Position numbers and translations under genes: made by a program | DNA from: Miscanthus floridulus | Lineage: Eukaryota; Streptophyta; Magnoliopsida; Poales; Poaceae | Direction: 5' to 3' | Assembly: GCF_019320115.1 (NCBI RefSeq) | Contig: NC_089583.1 | Location: forward strand, 82,787,928-82,851,927 | DNA: 64,000 nt | Notes under the pieces: generated by a model | Databases searched by the model: none | Seen by the model: only the letters and a program-made list of their open reading frames with translations | What the model was told of the DNA's origin: nothing | In this document: one piece after another, positions 48,191-58,569 of the stretch | Layout: every line of letters starts with the position of its first letter | Numbering within the stretch: the stretch's first letter is position 1

Positions 48191-48306
48191 CCCGGTTCGC
48201 TGGGCTTATAAGTCGTATTTTTTCAGCTAACGAATAATATCTTTCTCTCACAACAAATTAGCTAACAGTACTTTTAGCCTATGACTTATCATGCAAGCGA
48301 ACACGG
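48191..48306. mobile_element. MITE in the 3' flank of the G-gamma gene
   Basis: CCCGGTTCGCTGGGC at the left faces GCAAGCGAACACGG at the right, with the family core ATCTTTCTCTCACAACA. It lies only about 30 bp after the stop codon of the last exon, so it is probably within the 3' UTR. Confidence 0.7.
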
Positions 48307-50413
48307 CAGTTATTTTCTGCGTGTGCCGTTTTGGATGGCCGTTGGTTTCGCTCGTGCTTCGATAATATGGTGTGGCGTCCTTGTCTGTAAAGAAATCCCA
48401 TATCACCAGAAGAAATTGAAGCGTCAATAGTCATCAAGTACTATAAAAATCCGGATGCTTTTGACCTTCATGACCTGGTATATCGTAACTACTCTGGGAG
48501 GATTTAGTGGATGTCATATGGCCACTTCGATCTGCATAAACAGTCATATCAATTTAGTTTTTTTTTTAATTTGAGGAATTGGCTTACGATGCATCGCATC
48601 ATTTAGAATAGTTGATTCTTTAAACGAAACACCCCAATGATATGTAGGTAGTGTCTGGTGGTGTACTTAAATTTTAATGATGCTTTCATTTGACACCATC
48701 GTCAATTAGCAACCTGAATTGTGGCAAAAGGTTTGTAGTACAATTCAAAGGCTCTGGCGATGCTTCCATGTTAATAAAGCATGTTTTGAGTGGCATGCAA
48801 TTTTCAGTGTTTTTCTTTTCAAATCTCAAAACTTCATAAATCACTCCCCAAATTATATGGGCAAACAGATTTCCAGATTTACTATGACATGAACTCGAAT
48901 TAAGTCTGATAAATCTGCCCGCAAAAAAAATCTGTAAGTCAGATGAATCCAAGGAAACAACGGTTTGAATGGCCTCGCCTCGCCTGCGCTGTGCGCTCGG
49001 CCGCGTGCTCAGGTTCGCTTTCGTCTTTTACTTTTTTACAAAAGAAGAATTATATTCCATCCTGTTTGTTTGAACTTCAGCTATAGTATAATATTTTTCT
49101 CTCACAATAAACAAGCATTAGTCGGCTTATCAGCCACAAAAATAATTAGCTGAACAGCTTCTAAATAATAACCGGATATATCATCACGTTATAAACACTC
49201 TAGAATATACTATATATATTTAGAAACTGATTTTCATCTATATTCAGCCCGTTCGGCTGTCAGTCTTCACGGCTTCGGCTGTGGCTGTCCGGTAACTTTT
49301 TCTACAATATTTTATGCCTAAATGCTGCAGTAGCCACAACCGACAAAATTGCAGCTGAATAGTCTAATTGTACACCCATGCCGTGAATAGCTCCTAATCG
49401 TAAAACCAAGATTGTATGACTCTCCGTACGGATGACCACACAGACAAACGCTCAGCAAAAGTCTGAGAACACATGTCAAACAAACGACGGTCAACATTCC
49501 TCCAGGCGGAGTTGAGGATCTTCTTTTTGCCACCAACGAAAAGACTGATCTGAAACTTATTCTCCATAATCTTCATCGTGGCTAGATCTAACCACAACAA
49601 AACGGAGAAGAGACCGGAAAAAATTATTCTATGACGGCGACATCATCTCCGCCTTTTGTCGCCGTTCGGAAAGAAAAGTCTCTATTCGTCGTGCTGATGA
49701 AGTTGTCGACGTCGTTGTTGTCGTCCTCATCTTCAATAGAACCGCCATGGAGAAAACGATTCTATCCTAACACCTCGCCGTCGCCGGAGAGGAGGAGAAG
49801 ATAAATCCCTAATACCAATAAACTTGTATGGAGAGACTCTAACTCTAAAGGCTTAATCTTCTAAAAAAAACTTATTAAAAACGATAGATCTTTGCTCTCT
49901 CGGGCCTTCCGCGAGACGCGGAGAGAGAAGAGAGGGACCAACGGTGGGAGAAGACAGGGGCGGCGGCGGTGGCCGGGGGAGAGGGGCGAGTCTGAGATTG
50001 CTGCAGCGGTTCGCTTCCGTCGAGTCCCGCGTCCGAAGCCCAGCGGCCAGTGACGTCAATACCAATACGTCGTCCAACCCACAGGTGACAGACACCGCGA
50101 TCGTGACAGGTTCCCCGGGCAACGGCGGTGGCGCGAACAAACCTCCTCAATTGCAATGCTAGACGGCACCATAGCGGGACCAACTGATGCAGTCGGCAGT
50201 CGGCAGTCGGCAGTCCCGTTAGTCAGTTGAGCCCCATACTAGCTAGCTAAAGAGAAAAGCGCCGTGCGTACTCGCGTGCATGTAGCCATATTTGGGTTGG
50301 GTTTGCAAGGTTTGAATTCCGCGTCGGGCCGTAGGCAGCGTCGCGATGAAGCCACCCCAATTGCATTTGCGTTCGGGTACTTGACGAACAGCAGAATTGA
50401 AAAAGAATTATCA
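48307..50413. other. Intergenic DNA with MITE remnants
   Basis: 48307-49050 shows nothing clear. 49065-49162 and 49246-49364 resemble GTTCGGCTG-type MITEs (CCGTTCGGCTGTCAG). 49600-50165 is GC-rich with ORFs on both strands that match nothing known to me. A short GGCAGTC triplet repeat lies near 50192-50215. No gene is supported. Confidence 0.4.
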
Positions 50414-50546
50414 GCATGTTCGGGTTGGCTGATTCGTATCGTTGTTGGTTCGTGAAGAAGTACTGCTGACTGGTTGTGAGAGAAAATACTGTTTCTGACT
50501 GAAATTTACGATCGTTTACGACAAGCCACAACCAAACGAAACAGAC
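50414..50546. mobile_element. MITE, GTTCGGCTGG type, reverse orientation
   Basis: GCATGTTCGGGTTGGCTG at the left faces CCACAACCAAACGAAACAG at the right. The core TGTGAGAGAAAATACTG is the reverse complement of that in the copies at 50859 and 51363. Confidence 0.7.
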
Positions 50547-50858
50547 TGAGATCAGCACAATACAGTCTTAATTTAATACACATGAAAAACTAAAATAAAA
50601 ATATATATATTCTATCGAGATTTATTCATCGTCTTCTCTCTAATGCTTTTTTTTTGTCATTCAGAACAGAACTTTATTGAACACTGGAGCCGAAGTATAG
50701 TCTTATGTTGAATCCACGATTAATCACAACATTGAACGCGTCGAAAGATCTAATGTTCAGAACCGTTCTAAGCGCATATGAAATGGTGAAATAACATCGG
50801 CAGTTGCATCGTCGAGTGTATCATAGGTTACAGATTTCATCACCTCCAAGCCTTATAC

Positions 50859-50986
50859 GGCCTGTTCACTTGGTTCGTAAACGATCGTAATTTCCAGCCA
50901 GAACAATATTTTTCTCTCACACCAAACCAGCCAGCAGTAATAATCCACGATCGTATATGACCGTTTCAGCCCCAGCCGAACAGGCT
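50859..50986. mobile_element. MITE, GTTCGGCTGG type
   Basis: GGCCTGTTCACTTGG at the left faces CCCAGCCGAACAGGC at the right. ATATTTTTCTCTCACACC and CCAGCCAGCAGTAATAAT inside match the copy at 21630-21746. Confidence 0.75.
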
Positions 50987-51362
50987 GATAATTTTCTCTC
51001 CATGACCATTAACAATGAGTTGATGATATGGAATTACTGTCTCGTGGGGGTGCCGAGGAGCACTCCTCCCTTGCAGATAATGGTCACAAATTGGTCTCTC
51101 GCCGATGAAATCGACGTCTGCAACAGTAACCTCGTCGTGGCAATCAACAAAGTCATTGCAGTAACAAGATCCTGACCAAACATCATCCGATTTCGTTGAT
51201 AGATTTATTTGAGCTAAACTCAAAGCAAATTAGATCTAGAAACTATTGATCTCTTATTCTTGTCACCGGCAAATTCACCGGAGATGAAAGAAAAAGGGGC
51301 CCTAGACGGCCGCACGGTGGCGGGAGCTGCTTTGTTCCGATTTTGCAAGGCCAACTTTTACC

Positions 51363-51534
51363 GCCTGTTCGGCTGGGGCTGGCTGGCTGGTTGGGCTAGC
51401 CAGCCCCTTACACGGACACTGTTCGCATGAACAGTGTTTTTCCAGTCAGAACAATATTTTTCTCTCACACAAACCAGCCAGTAATACTTCTTTACGAACC
51501 AGCAACGATACGAACCAGCCAACCGAACAGGGGC
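51363..51534. mobile_element. MITE, GTTCGGCTGG type
   Basis: GCCTGTTCGGCTGGGG at the left faces CCAGCCAACCGAACAGGGGC at the right. The core ATATTTTTCTCTCACAC is shared with its relatives. Confidence 0.8.
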
Positions 51535-51766
51535 TGAAATACCATGAGCCCCCAAAACTTTCTTACATTTGGGGAAATATTGATTCAGTTATCTCTTGAA
51601 TCCGTGAACAAGCTAACAACTTACTAGCTATAATCAAATGAATATGAAATAACCTTGTCAAGATAAAAGTGTCTTTGTACATACATAAATCAACCGTTCT
51701 TTTGGGTGGATGGGGACGGGGTGTTTGGTTCTAAGACCATTCTCACATGAGGTTTTGAACTCATTA
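51535..51766. other. Intergenic, nothing recognised
   Basis: AT-rich, no ORF of note and no repeat identified. Confidence 0.4.
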
Positions 51767-51904
51767 AGGTCTTATTTGGATACGCATATATTTATCTTGA
51801 TCCACATGTGTTGAAGTGGATTAGAGTGAAATTAAACTAAGTTCTATTTCAGTTCACTCCAACACATGTGGATTGAAGTGGATACACATGCATCCAAACA
51901 AGGC
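51767..51904. mobile_element. MITE, hairpin type, about 138 bp
   Basis: AGGTCTTATTTGGATACGC at the left faces ATGCATCCAAACAAGGC at the right. The arms carry a long palindrome (CACATGTGTTGAAGTGGAT against CACTCCAACACATGTG). TTAA lies at both flanks. Confidence 0.75.
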
Positions 51905-52305
51905 TTAAGAGCCTCTTTAGCCGAGTTTTAGTTTAAAAAAGGTGAGATCAGAGAAAACCATGATTTAGTATATTCAGCATTTTGCCAAAATAACAACTTC
52001 AGCCTATGAAGAAGCCACAATGAATGCCCTGCCAAAAAAGGTCTAAATGAGATGCCACAGAAGGAAAAATGATGACATAGTCAAGAGATATATGAAGAGA
52101 GAAAATATGTTTTTTTATTAGGACAAAACTAACTATACACTCATATTAAGTCTATGATGTGTTGAAAGTGGAATTAAGGGGTAGAGTGTTTCATTCTATT
52201 CGGCTGATGGATAAGCCGATTGGTGCTGTTTTGTCGTGAGAGAAAAATATTGTACTATAGTCTGGATTAGACGGGCTAATAAGTTAAGCGAAGAGGGTTC
52301 ATGTG

Positions 52306-52486
52306 CAGTGACGAAGCCAGAAAAAAAATTAGGAGGGGTTGAACAAAAGAATAGAGGCTTTTTTATCTTCTCTTAACCTTAGCCTCTCCTACCTAATACA
52401 TATATGCTATAAATTTTAAGAGAGGACTTAGGGGGCTCCACGTGCCCAGGATCGGTAGGGTAGCCCCACCGCTGGCTTCGTCACTG
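52306..52486. mobile_element. hAT-type MITE, 181 bp
   Basis: CAGTGACGAAGCCAG at the left and CTGGCTTCGTCACTG at the right are perfect 15-bp inverted repeats. The flanks TTCATGTG (52298-52305) and GTCATGTG (52487-52494) are an 8-bp target duplication with one mismatch. No coding. Confidence 0.9.
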
Positions 52487-52769
52487 GTCATGTGCATCGT
52501 AAGTTCGTAACCTATGAGATATGCATTGTGACTCTATTTCATTAAATAGTTCCATACTTTCTAGGTGATATGGTATAACAAAACTTGTCACTAAAAATAG
52601 TTTAAAGATCAAGAAGCACAAAACGCCCACTGTAATTATTTTCAATGTTTTTGTTTTCTTTATAACTATTTTAATGATGAAGTCCCACAGTAATTTCTGC
52701 TATTTGGATCTGAATGCCAAAAACTCGCAGTTCGATCTGGTTGACAGTTGATATAAGAAAATTTCTAAA

Positions 52770-53130
52770 GGACCGTTTGGATCCTTTCATTCGGAGGAAT
52801 TGAAACTACTTAATAAATTACTCTATTTGGTTTGGAATTTGACATTTCATCATTTTTCAAAGTTCACATATAATCCTATCTAAAATTTATAGGGTGAGAG
52901 ATAGAAATCGATTATATAAATCACTATTCTATATTTGTAGGAGTACTTTGCAACTTATAACACGTTCATCAACTCACTCCTCTATGATAGAAATACAACA
53001 CATAATTATCTCTCTCGTATAGCCAACAATAATATACAAATATAACCCATATATAATTATATTAGTTTAATTAGTATATGTCTAAATTGTGATTGTTAAA
53101 ATAAATTCAATTCATGATCTAAACGGGACC
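52770..53130. mobile_element. MITE, GGACCGTTTGGATC type, 361 bp
   Basis: GGACCGTTTGGATCC at the left faces GATCTAAACGGGACC at the right. The right arm holds AATTCAATTCATGATC, the left AGGAATTGAAACT. No coding. It ends about 225 bp before the start codon of the next gene. Confidence 0.7.
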
Positions 53131-53137
53131 TTCCACT

Positions 53138-53164
53138 GCAGCCGCAGCCGCAGCCGCAGCCGCA
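53138..53164 (+). repeat. GCAGCC microsatellite
   Basis: About four copies of the hexamer GCAGCC (with CCGCAG phase) lie upstream of the gene at 53355. Confidence 0.85.
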
Positions 53165-53354
53165 GGACATGATACACGGAAGGTGCAATTATGATTTCGA
53201 GCAAACAGGAGGACATATTTGCGATTCCTGGGCCTTGGGTTCGAAGCTTGTCTTCTTTTAGCTGCCCGATTGGCACCCTGCGTCCATTGCAATCTCGCAC
53301 GAATCCAATCGAATCCAAACACAACTCTCTTCTCCCCGAATTCCTCGATTCCCA

Positions 53355-53807
53355 ATGGCATCGGTGGACGATCTCAAGCAACCCTACTCCACTGCTTCCC
53401 CGTCCCCCATCGACTTACCACAGCCACCACCACCACCCGCCGCCAACATTTCCGCCCCCTCGATACGCCCTTCCCAATCCTACCGTGCGCGTGTCGCATT
53501 CCTAATCCTCGCGGCGCTGTCGTCCGCATCGTGGTTCGTCGAGCAGTTCGCTGCCGCCGCAGGCAACCTCCGCCTGCCCATGCCCGCCGCCGCCGCCGCC
53601 GTCGTTATCGTCCTACTCTTCGCAGCGCTCTTTTACGCTTCGATCCACTTCTTCAGATCTTTTTTCCTGGCACGTCCACCGGTCGCCGCGATGCTCCAGT
53701 GGGAGAGGATCGGTGCAATCGCCGCTGTTGGGGCCGGGTTCGCGGCCTGCCTCGTCGCCGCTAGCGGATTCGCGTATCGGTACGAGTACCCTCCAGCCCG
53801 TAGTTGA
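53355..53807 (+). CDS. Small membrane protein of unknown family, 150 residues
   Basis: A single open frame starts at ATG 53355 (CCCAATGGCATC) and ends at TGA 53805. Residues 1-45 are Pro/Ser-rich and probably cytosolic or unstructured, including a PQPPPPP run at 22-28. Three hydrophobic stretches, about 46-68, 77-105 and 118-140, are probable membrane spans. The second is preceded by a poly-Ala run (78-82). The C-terminus is short and basic-aromatic (YRYEYPPARS). There is no N-terminal signal peptide and no recognised domain. GC content and codon use fit a grass gene and differ from the AT-rich flanks. A donor-like CG|GTACGAGT near 53779 leaves room for a spliced form with other 3' exons. I do not recognise the family. 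Confidence 0.6.
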   Translation: MASVDDLKQPYSTASPSPIDLPQPPPPPAANISAPSIRPSQSYRARVAFLILAALSSASWFVEQFAAAAGNLRLPMPAAAAAVVIVLLFAALFYASIHFFRSFFLARPPVAAMLQWERIGAIAAVGAGFAACLVAASGFAYRYEYPPARS

Positions 53808-55244
53808 TTTAGCATGGGTGGGTTGCAGTGGTTATTAGACTTGATATTATTGTGCACTTTGGATATAGTACGGTATAAACTAGTACAGTTGTAGGTTGTA
53901 CACTTTACTGATGTACTAGAGTGTTTGTCAAGTGAAAATACAAAGAAGAGAGAGAGAGAGAGAGAGAGGACAATGTAGAAGAAGTATCAAAAAGGTAGAA
54001 TGAAATAAAAGCTTTCTTCTGTGAGTTCATTATTTGAATTGTCTTGTTTTCTGCTTGCACGTGTTATATGAACAGGGTATACCTGTTGGACCCCCAAAAT
54101 TTCGGCAATGTTCTACGGTGAATTCAGTATGCAGGAGTGCTTACCCGTGCTTGTGAAATTGCAGTAACTGCTTTCATTTGGCACTATCATCAATTAACAT
54201 AAACTTGGCTGAAACTGGTTGAAAAACACTGTTCTGGCTGAATTATTGTAAGAGAAAAACACTGTCCCGGCTGAAAAAATAAGCCGAACAAACTGAATAT
54301 AGGGTAAGCCGAACAGGGATCTAAAGATTGAGGTGAGAAGATTATGCCCTGTTTCCACAGACATTAGAAGCTAATTTCTTATTCATTACTGATTTACTGA
54401 GGACGCTAAGAGATTCACTGTCTGTGCACTTAAATCAATTGCTCGCTAGTTTATCAAAAAGAAAAAAAAATTGCTCACTACATTGCTATCTGTTCATTAC
54501 TTATTTGCAGCAAGTCTTTCTGGTGGGTCTCAAATTTAGAAAAGGGGATATCTGTGCAGTACCGGAAATCAAGTTATTAAACAATGCTATTCAATCATCA
54601 AATACTGGTAGTTTGGTACTCCATTTGATAAGTAGCACCACTGAAAATTGAGCAGCAAACAATCCTTCTAAATAAAAGTAAATGTTCTCCAGTATATCAA
54701 CTGAATTAATCTGTACATTCAGTTGAAAGTTATAGGAAGCTACATGCTAACTTTTCTGATTATGCCTTTTATTCCAAAAAATCTTAACATATTTGAACTT
54801 TCTTGAAGATTTTTTTACATGTTTGCGCGGTAAACTGATGAGCCAAAGCTAGCAACAGAGCACTCCCGTTCAAAGAAAACCGAGAACAAGATCCACATCA
54901 TTTTTTCGTGACACTCCCAGAAATTCCTTAATGCAATAGGATGTTTTGGAACTTTTACTTTTACTAATTGTACATACAGGAGATGCAGGATGCTACTCCA
55001 CATTTTGAGGTATAAAACATCTTTGTTCTTGTACTGTGCATTGATTCAGAAAATGCTGGGATGTTCATATTGTGCTGTGTGTTTGGCAAAGTAAGAATAA
55101 TGCTTCTCAACAAGATTTCATTTGGTCATTGGTAATCATCATATGATGTCATACATGATCTAGCACAATATTCTTGGAAACAATTGGAAAACCAGAGTCA
55201 GCATTGACTAGAGAATCATGAGATCTCATCGTGATGATATACCA
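53808..55244. other. 3' flank and intergenic DNA
   Basis: A GA microsatellite (about 53947-53969) lies in the probable 3' UTR. 54200-54320 is a GTTCGGCTG-type MITE remnant (GAACAGGG end). The rest is AT-rich. Possible splice acceptors (TTTGCAG near 54510) exist, but no exon chain could be built. Confidence 0.4.
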
Positions 55245-55261
55245 CATTTTTGTAAAAAAAA

Positions 55262-55405
55262 CAACAGGGCGTACCCAGTGCAGGGGGAAGGGTGTCAGTG
55301 GCAAGCCTTACCCTCGCCTGTGCAATGCGAGGAGACCGCAACTCGAACCCGGGGCCTTCCGGTCACAGGCGGTAAGACTCTACCGCTTACACTAGGCCCG
55401 CCCTT
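55262..55405 (-). mobile_element. tRNA-derived SINE (Au-like) with target duplication
   Basis: On minus the body starts GAAGGGCGGGCC and has an A box (TAGTGTAAGCGGTAGAG) and a B box (GGGTTCGAGTTGC), about 35 bp apart, the pol III promoter of a tRNA-type SINE. It ends GTACGCCCTGTTG. Both flanks carry the same word CATTTTTGTAAAAAAAA (55245-55261 and 55406 onward), a target duplication of about 17 bp left by LINE-type machinery. The Au family label is from memory. Confidence 0.85.
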
Positions 55406-55424
55406 CATTTTTGTAAAAAAAAAA

Positions 55425-55799
55425 CATATCAATTTATTTGTCTCAGGAGTTAAATGATGTTCTCCGGATTAGAAAAAAAAAGATTTGGCAGTAGGGACAT
55501 GAATATTGAATGGTTCCTGCTTTGGTCTATGAGGCTCTGATTCTTTCTAATTGAAATATATGGTTCCAATGACTTATATAATTTAGTTGAACAAATCTAT
55601 TATCACCCTTTTCCCTCTTAGAACAACTTGCCACATCTGGCACTCATATAACTGGTATCCTAAAAGTGTTGCTACTTTTGTTTTCTGTGTTAGTTGTGCT
55701 TAGACTGGGAATGTTTCCCCATCTTCGCTTACTCTCCTGTGTTCTGACTTGTTTAATTTGCATTTTCTAAACAAATTCTGACTGTTGAGATCACTATGC
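55425..55799. other. Intergenic, nothing recognised
   Basis: AT-rich, no ORF or repeat of note. Confidence 0.4.
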
Positions 55800-56243
55800 T
55801 TTTCCTGCAACCTTATAATATTTCCTGTGGTACTGTATATTACATTTTAATTGCTATTGACCTTTATATCGATGTGTCTTTACTGAATTGGTCATCTGAA
55901 GAGAGATCATTCGATCATGATAATGCTGCAGGTTGCAGGTTTTCTGCTTTTCCTGCAACCTTATAATATTTCCTGTGGTACTGTATAGTACATTTTAATT
56001 GCTATTGACCTTTATATCGATGTGTCTTTACTGAATTGGTCATCTGAAGAGAGATCATTCGATCATGATAATGCTGCAGGTTGCAGGTTTTCTGCTTTTC
56101 CTGCAACCTTATAATATTTCCTGTGGTACTGTATATTACATTTTAATTGCTATTGACCTTTATATCGATGTGTCTTTACTGAATTGGTCATCTGAAGAGA
56201 GATCATTCGATCATGATAATGCTGCAGGTTGCAGGTTTTCCAA
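55800..56243 (+). repeat. 148-bp tandem triplication
   Basis: Copies 55800-55947, 55948-56095 and 56096-56243 start TTTTCCTGCAACCTT and end GGTTGCAGGTTTTCTGC-like. I see a single base difference (TATATTAC against TATAGTAC in copy 2). Such likeness points to a very recent amplification. No coding role is shown. Confidence 0.9.
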
Positions 56244-56247
56244 GTTA

Positions 56248-56488
56248 GGCTGTGTTTAGTTCGTGAATTTTGGGAATTTGGCTACTGTAGCACTTTCGTT
56301 TTTATTTAGCAATTGTTGTTCAATCATGGACTAATTAGGCTCAAAGCGTTCGTCTCGTAATTTTCAACCAAACTGTGCAATTAGTTTTTTTTCGTCTACA
56401 TTTAATGCTCCATGTACTGTATCGTAAGATTGGATATGATGACTACTGTAGCATTTTTTGGGAAAGTTTTTGGGAACTAAACAAGCAC
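56248..56488. mobile_element. MITE, GGCCTTGTTTAG type with TTA duplication
   Basis: GGCTGTGTTTAGTTCG at the left faces GGGAACTAAACAAGCAC at the right. TTA lies on both sides (56245-56247 and 56489-56491), so it is of PIF/Harbinger origin. It starts four bases after the 148-bp triplication. Confidence 0.85.
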
Positions 56489-56507
56489 TTACCTCATTCT
56501 TCTATCA

Positions 56508-56611
56508 CCCTGTTCGCTTGTTGGTTTCAGCCAGCCAACAGTATCTTCCTCTAACAACAAACCAGCACCAGCTAGCCCAAACCAGGCCAGAAACCAACCA
56601 GCGAACAGGCC
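56508..56611. mobile_element. MITE, GTTCGCTTG type, 104 bp
   Basis: CCCTGTTCGCTTGTTGG at the left faces CCAACCAGCGAACAGGCC at the right. No coding. Confidence 0.8.
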
Positions 56612-56887
56612 GTATGTCTGTCTCTCTGCTAGAGTATGCTATTTTGGGTAAAATTGCAGTTCCGGTGGAAATTTGTGCAGTTTGTGTATGATGCCGTGCA
56701 CCAATGACTCGTTCTGAACCTTCGTACCTTTCGTCCCCGGATTCCTCCAAAAGGTTGCAGTCCAGGTTAGAGGAGAAACAGGATTCTGGTAAGTACTGTG
56801 TATGATTGCTATCTTTTGCATGACTGCATGAGCGAGATATCTCTTGACTCTTGCCTAGCTAGCTCTGAAACTTCCTTCTGCAACAGG

Positions 56888-57001
56888 TATGCTGAGGAAG
56901 CTATCCACACAGACACAGCTGTTGCAGTGTTGCCTGTTGATGTAGCCTGGAAGAAGCTTCCAAACGCAGAGCAGGAGCAGCAGCAGTACTACTACTACTA
57001 G
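56888..57001 (+). other. Possible terminal exon, doubtful
   Basis: After an acceptor-like CTTCTGCAACAG (56876-56887) a frame reads AEEAIHTDTAVAVLPVDVAW and KKLPNAEQEQQQ, then four Tyr from a TAC microsatellite, then TAG. It reads like a protein end, but the gene it would belong to was not found. Confidence 0.25.
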
Positions 57002-57108
57002 GAGTAGCAGCGGCAGCGGCAGCGGCAGCGGCAGGAGGAGTAGTAGTAGTAGCTGTTGATGTAGCCTGGAAGAAGCTTCCAAACGCAGAGCAGCAGCAGC
57101 AGCAGCAC
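56934..57108 (+). repeat. 41-bp duplication with trinucleotide microsatellites
   Basis: An identical 41-bp word (CTGTTGATGTAGCCTGGAAG onward) lies at 56934-56974 and 57053-57093, 119 bp apart. Each copy is followed by AGC/CAG repeats. Between them lie TAC (56983-57000), GGCAGC (57009-57034) and GTA (57038-57050) runs. Confidence 0.9.
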
Positions 57109-57222
57109 TTCGAAGCTTTGCATATCCAAACCTGGCGCTGCCTGGTGGCCAATAGCTGGAAAAAGGACTGACGTCTTGGGGCGCGGTAGCGCACGCGGTA
57201 GCGCGCGTACGACTCCTGCCTT

Positions 57223-57463
57223 GGGCCTTGTTGAGTTCCCTTCAAAGTTCCAGGTTTTTTCACTCTCTCTCCATCACATCAATTTTTGGACGCTTGCATG
57301 GAGCATTAAATATAGGTAAAAAAAAACTAATTGTACAGTTTAGTTGGAAATCACGAGATGAATCTTTTGAGCTTAGTTGGTCCACGATTGGACAATATTT
57401 ACCAAATAAGACGAAAGTGCTACTATTCATCAAGTTGAAATTTTCTTCGATCTAAACAAGGCC
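57223..57463. mobile_element. MITE, GGCCTTGTTTAG type (cluster member 1)
   Basis: GGGCCTTGTTGAGTTCCC at the left faces GATCTAAACAAGGCC at the right. The core ACTAATTGTACAGTTTAG is like that of the copy at 42731-42958. Confidence 0.85.
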
Positions 57464-57700
57464 TTGTTTAGTTCCACCCTAGATTCTCAAAAAATGCTAT
57501 AGTACCTATCACATCGAATATTTGTGGTCCGTACATGGAGCATTAAATATAGATAAAAAAAAACTAATTATACAGTTTGGTGGGAAATTGCGAGACGAAT
57601 GTTTTGAGCCTAATTAGTCCATAATTGAACACTAATTACTAAATAAAAATAAAAATGCTATAATAATTTCAAATTTCTTCCTGAAACTAAACACGCGCTT
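57464..57700. mobile_element. MITE, GGCCTTGTTTAG type (cluster member 2)
   Basis: It abuts the previous copy, whose GGCC (57460-57463) may serve both. TTGTTTAGTTCCACCC at the left, GAAACTAAACACGCGC at the right. Core ACTAATTATACAGTTTGG. Confidence 0.75.
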
Positions 57701-57887
57701 GCCACTCCGGTATCAGACCTCTCTCTCTATCTGCTACAAAGACCCCACGGCGCTACCATTCCATTTTTGGGCCTGAGAACTGAGAAAGCGAGCGCAGACC
57801 ATTGCATTCTATGGGCTCGTACGTGCCAAAAGATGCGATGCCGTGTAACGCAGACAGTAGCAATTTATGGTCAAATCGAAGGTTTGA

Positions 57888-58243
57888 GCCCTTGTTTAGC
57901 CCTCTTTAGTTCTCGATCTAAAACTTTATACCCTGTCACATTAAATATTTGAACATATATGTGAAGTATTAAATATAGACTAAAAAATAACTAATTATAT
58001 AGTTTGCGACTAATTTGTGAGATGAATCTTTTAAGCCTAATTAGTCCTATAATTCGATAATAAAGTGCTACAGTAACACATATGCTAATGATAGATTAAT
58101 TAGGCTTAATAAATTTGTCTCGCGGTTTACTGGCGGATTCTGTAATTTATTTTTTTATTAGTATCCGAAGACTCAATGCGATATCCTCATATAACATCTG
58201 ATGTGACATCCCAAAACTTTACATGCTGGATCTAAACAAGGCC
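57888..58243. mobile_element. MITE, longer TTTAGTTC type (cluster member 3)
   Basis: GCCCTTGTTTAGCCC at the left faces GATCTAAACAAGGCC at the right. It holds TTAGGCTTAATAAATT and GATGTGACATCCC, not found in the shorter copies, so it is a subfamily of its own, shared only with the next copy. Confidence 0.75.
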
Positions 58244-58569
58244 TTATAGTTCCCACACCAAAATTTTACACCATGTCACATCAAATGTTTGGACACATGT
58301 ATTAAATATAGACTAAAAAATAACTAATTGCACAATTTATGACTAATTTGCGAGATGAATCTTTTAAGCTTAATTAGTCTATAATTTGACAATAAAGTGC
58401 TACATTACACATGTGCTAATGATGGATTAATTAGGCTTAATAAATTCGTCTCGTGGTTTACTGATGGATTCTGTAATTTTTTTATTAGTATCCTAACACC
58501 CTATACGACACCCCATGTAACATCCGATGTGACACCTCAAAACTTCACGGCCAGGATCTAAACCAGGCC
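58244..58569. mobile_element. MITE, longer TTTAGTTC type (cluster member 4)
   Basis: A close relative of member 3 along its length (TTAGGCTTAATAAATTCGTC, GATGTGACACC), ending GATCTAAACCAGGCC. It abuts member 3 directly. Confidence 0.75.

Noticed and set aside
47537..48237. Long ORFs in other frames of the Cys-rich exon (224 codons on plus, 202 on minus)
   Set aside because: They are shadows of TGC-rich repeats: a TGCTGC array read out of frame gives Ala/Leu or Gln/His runs without stops. Only the Cys-rich frame matches a known protein.
49853..50183. ORFs of about 70-100 codons on both strands
   Set aside because: GC-rich low-complexity DNA (GGGGGRGRG-like, PPPPP-like), with nothing to support one strand over the other.
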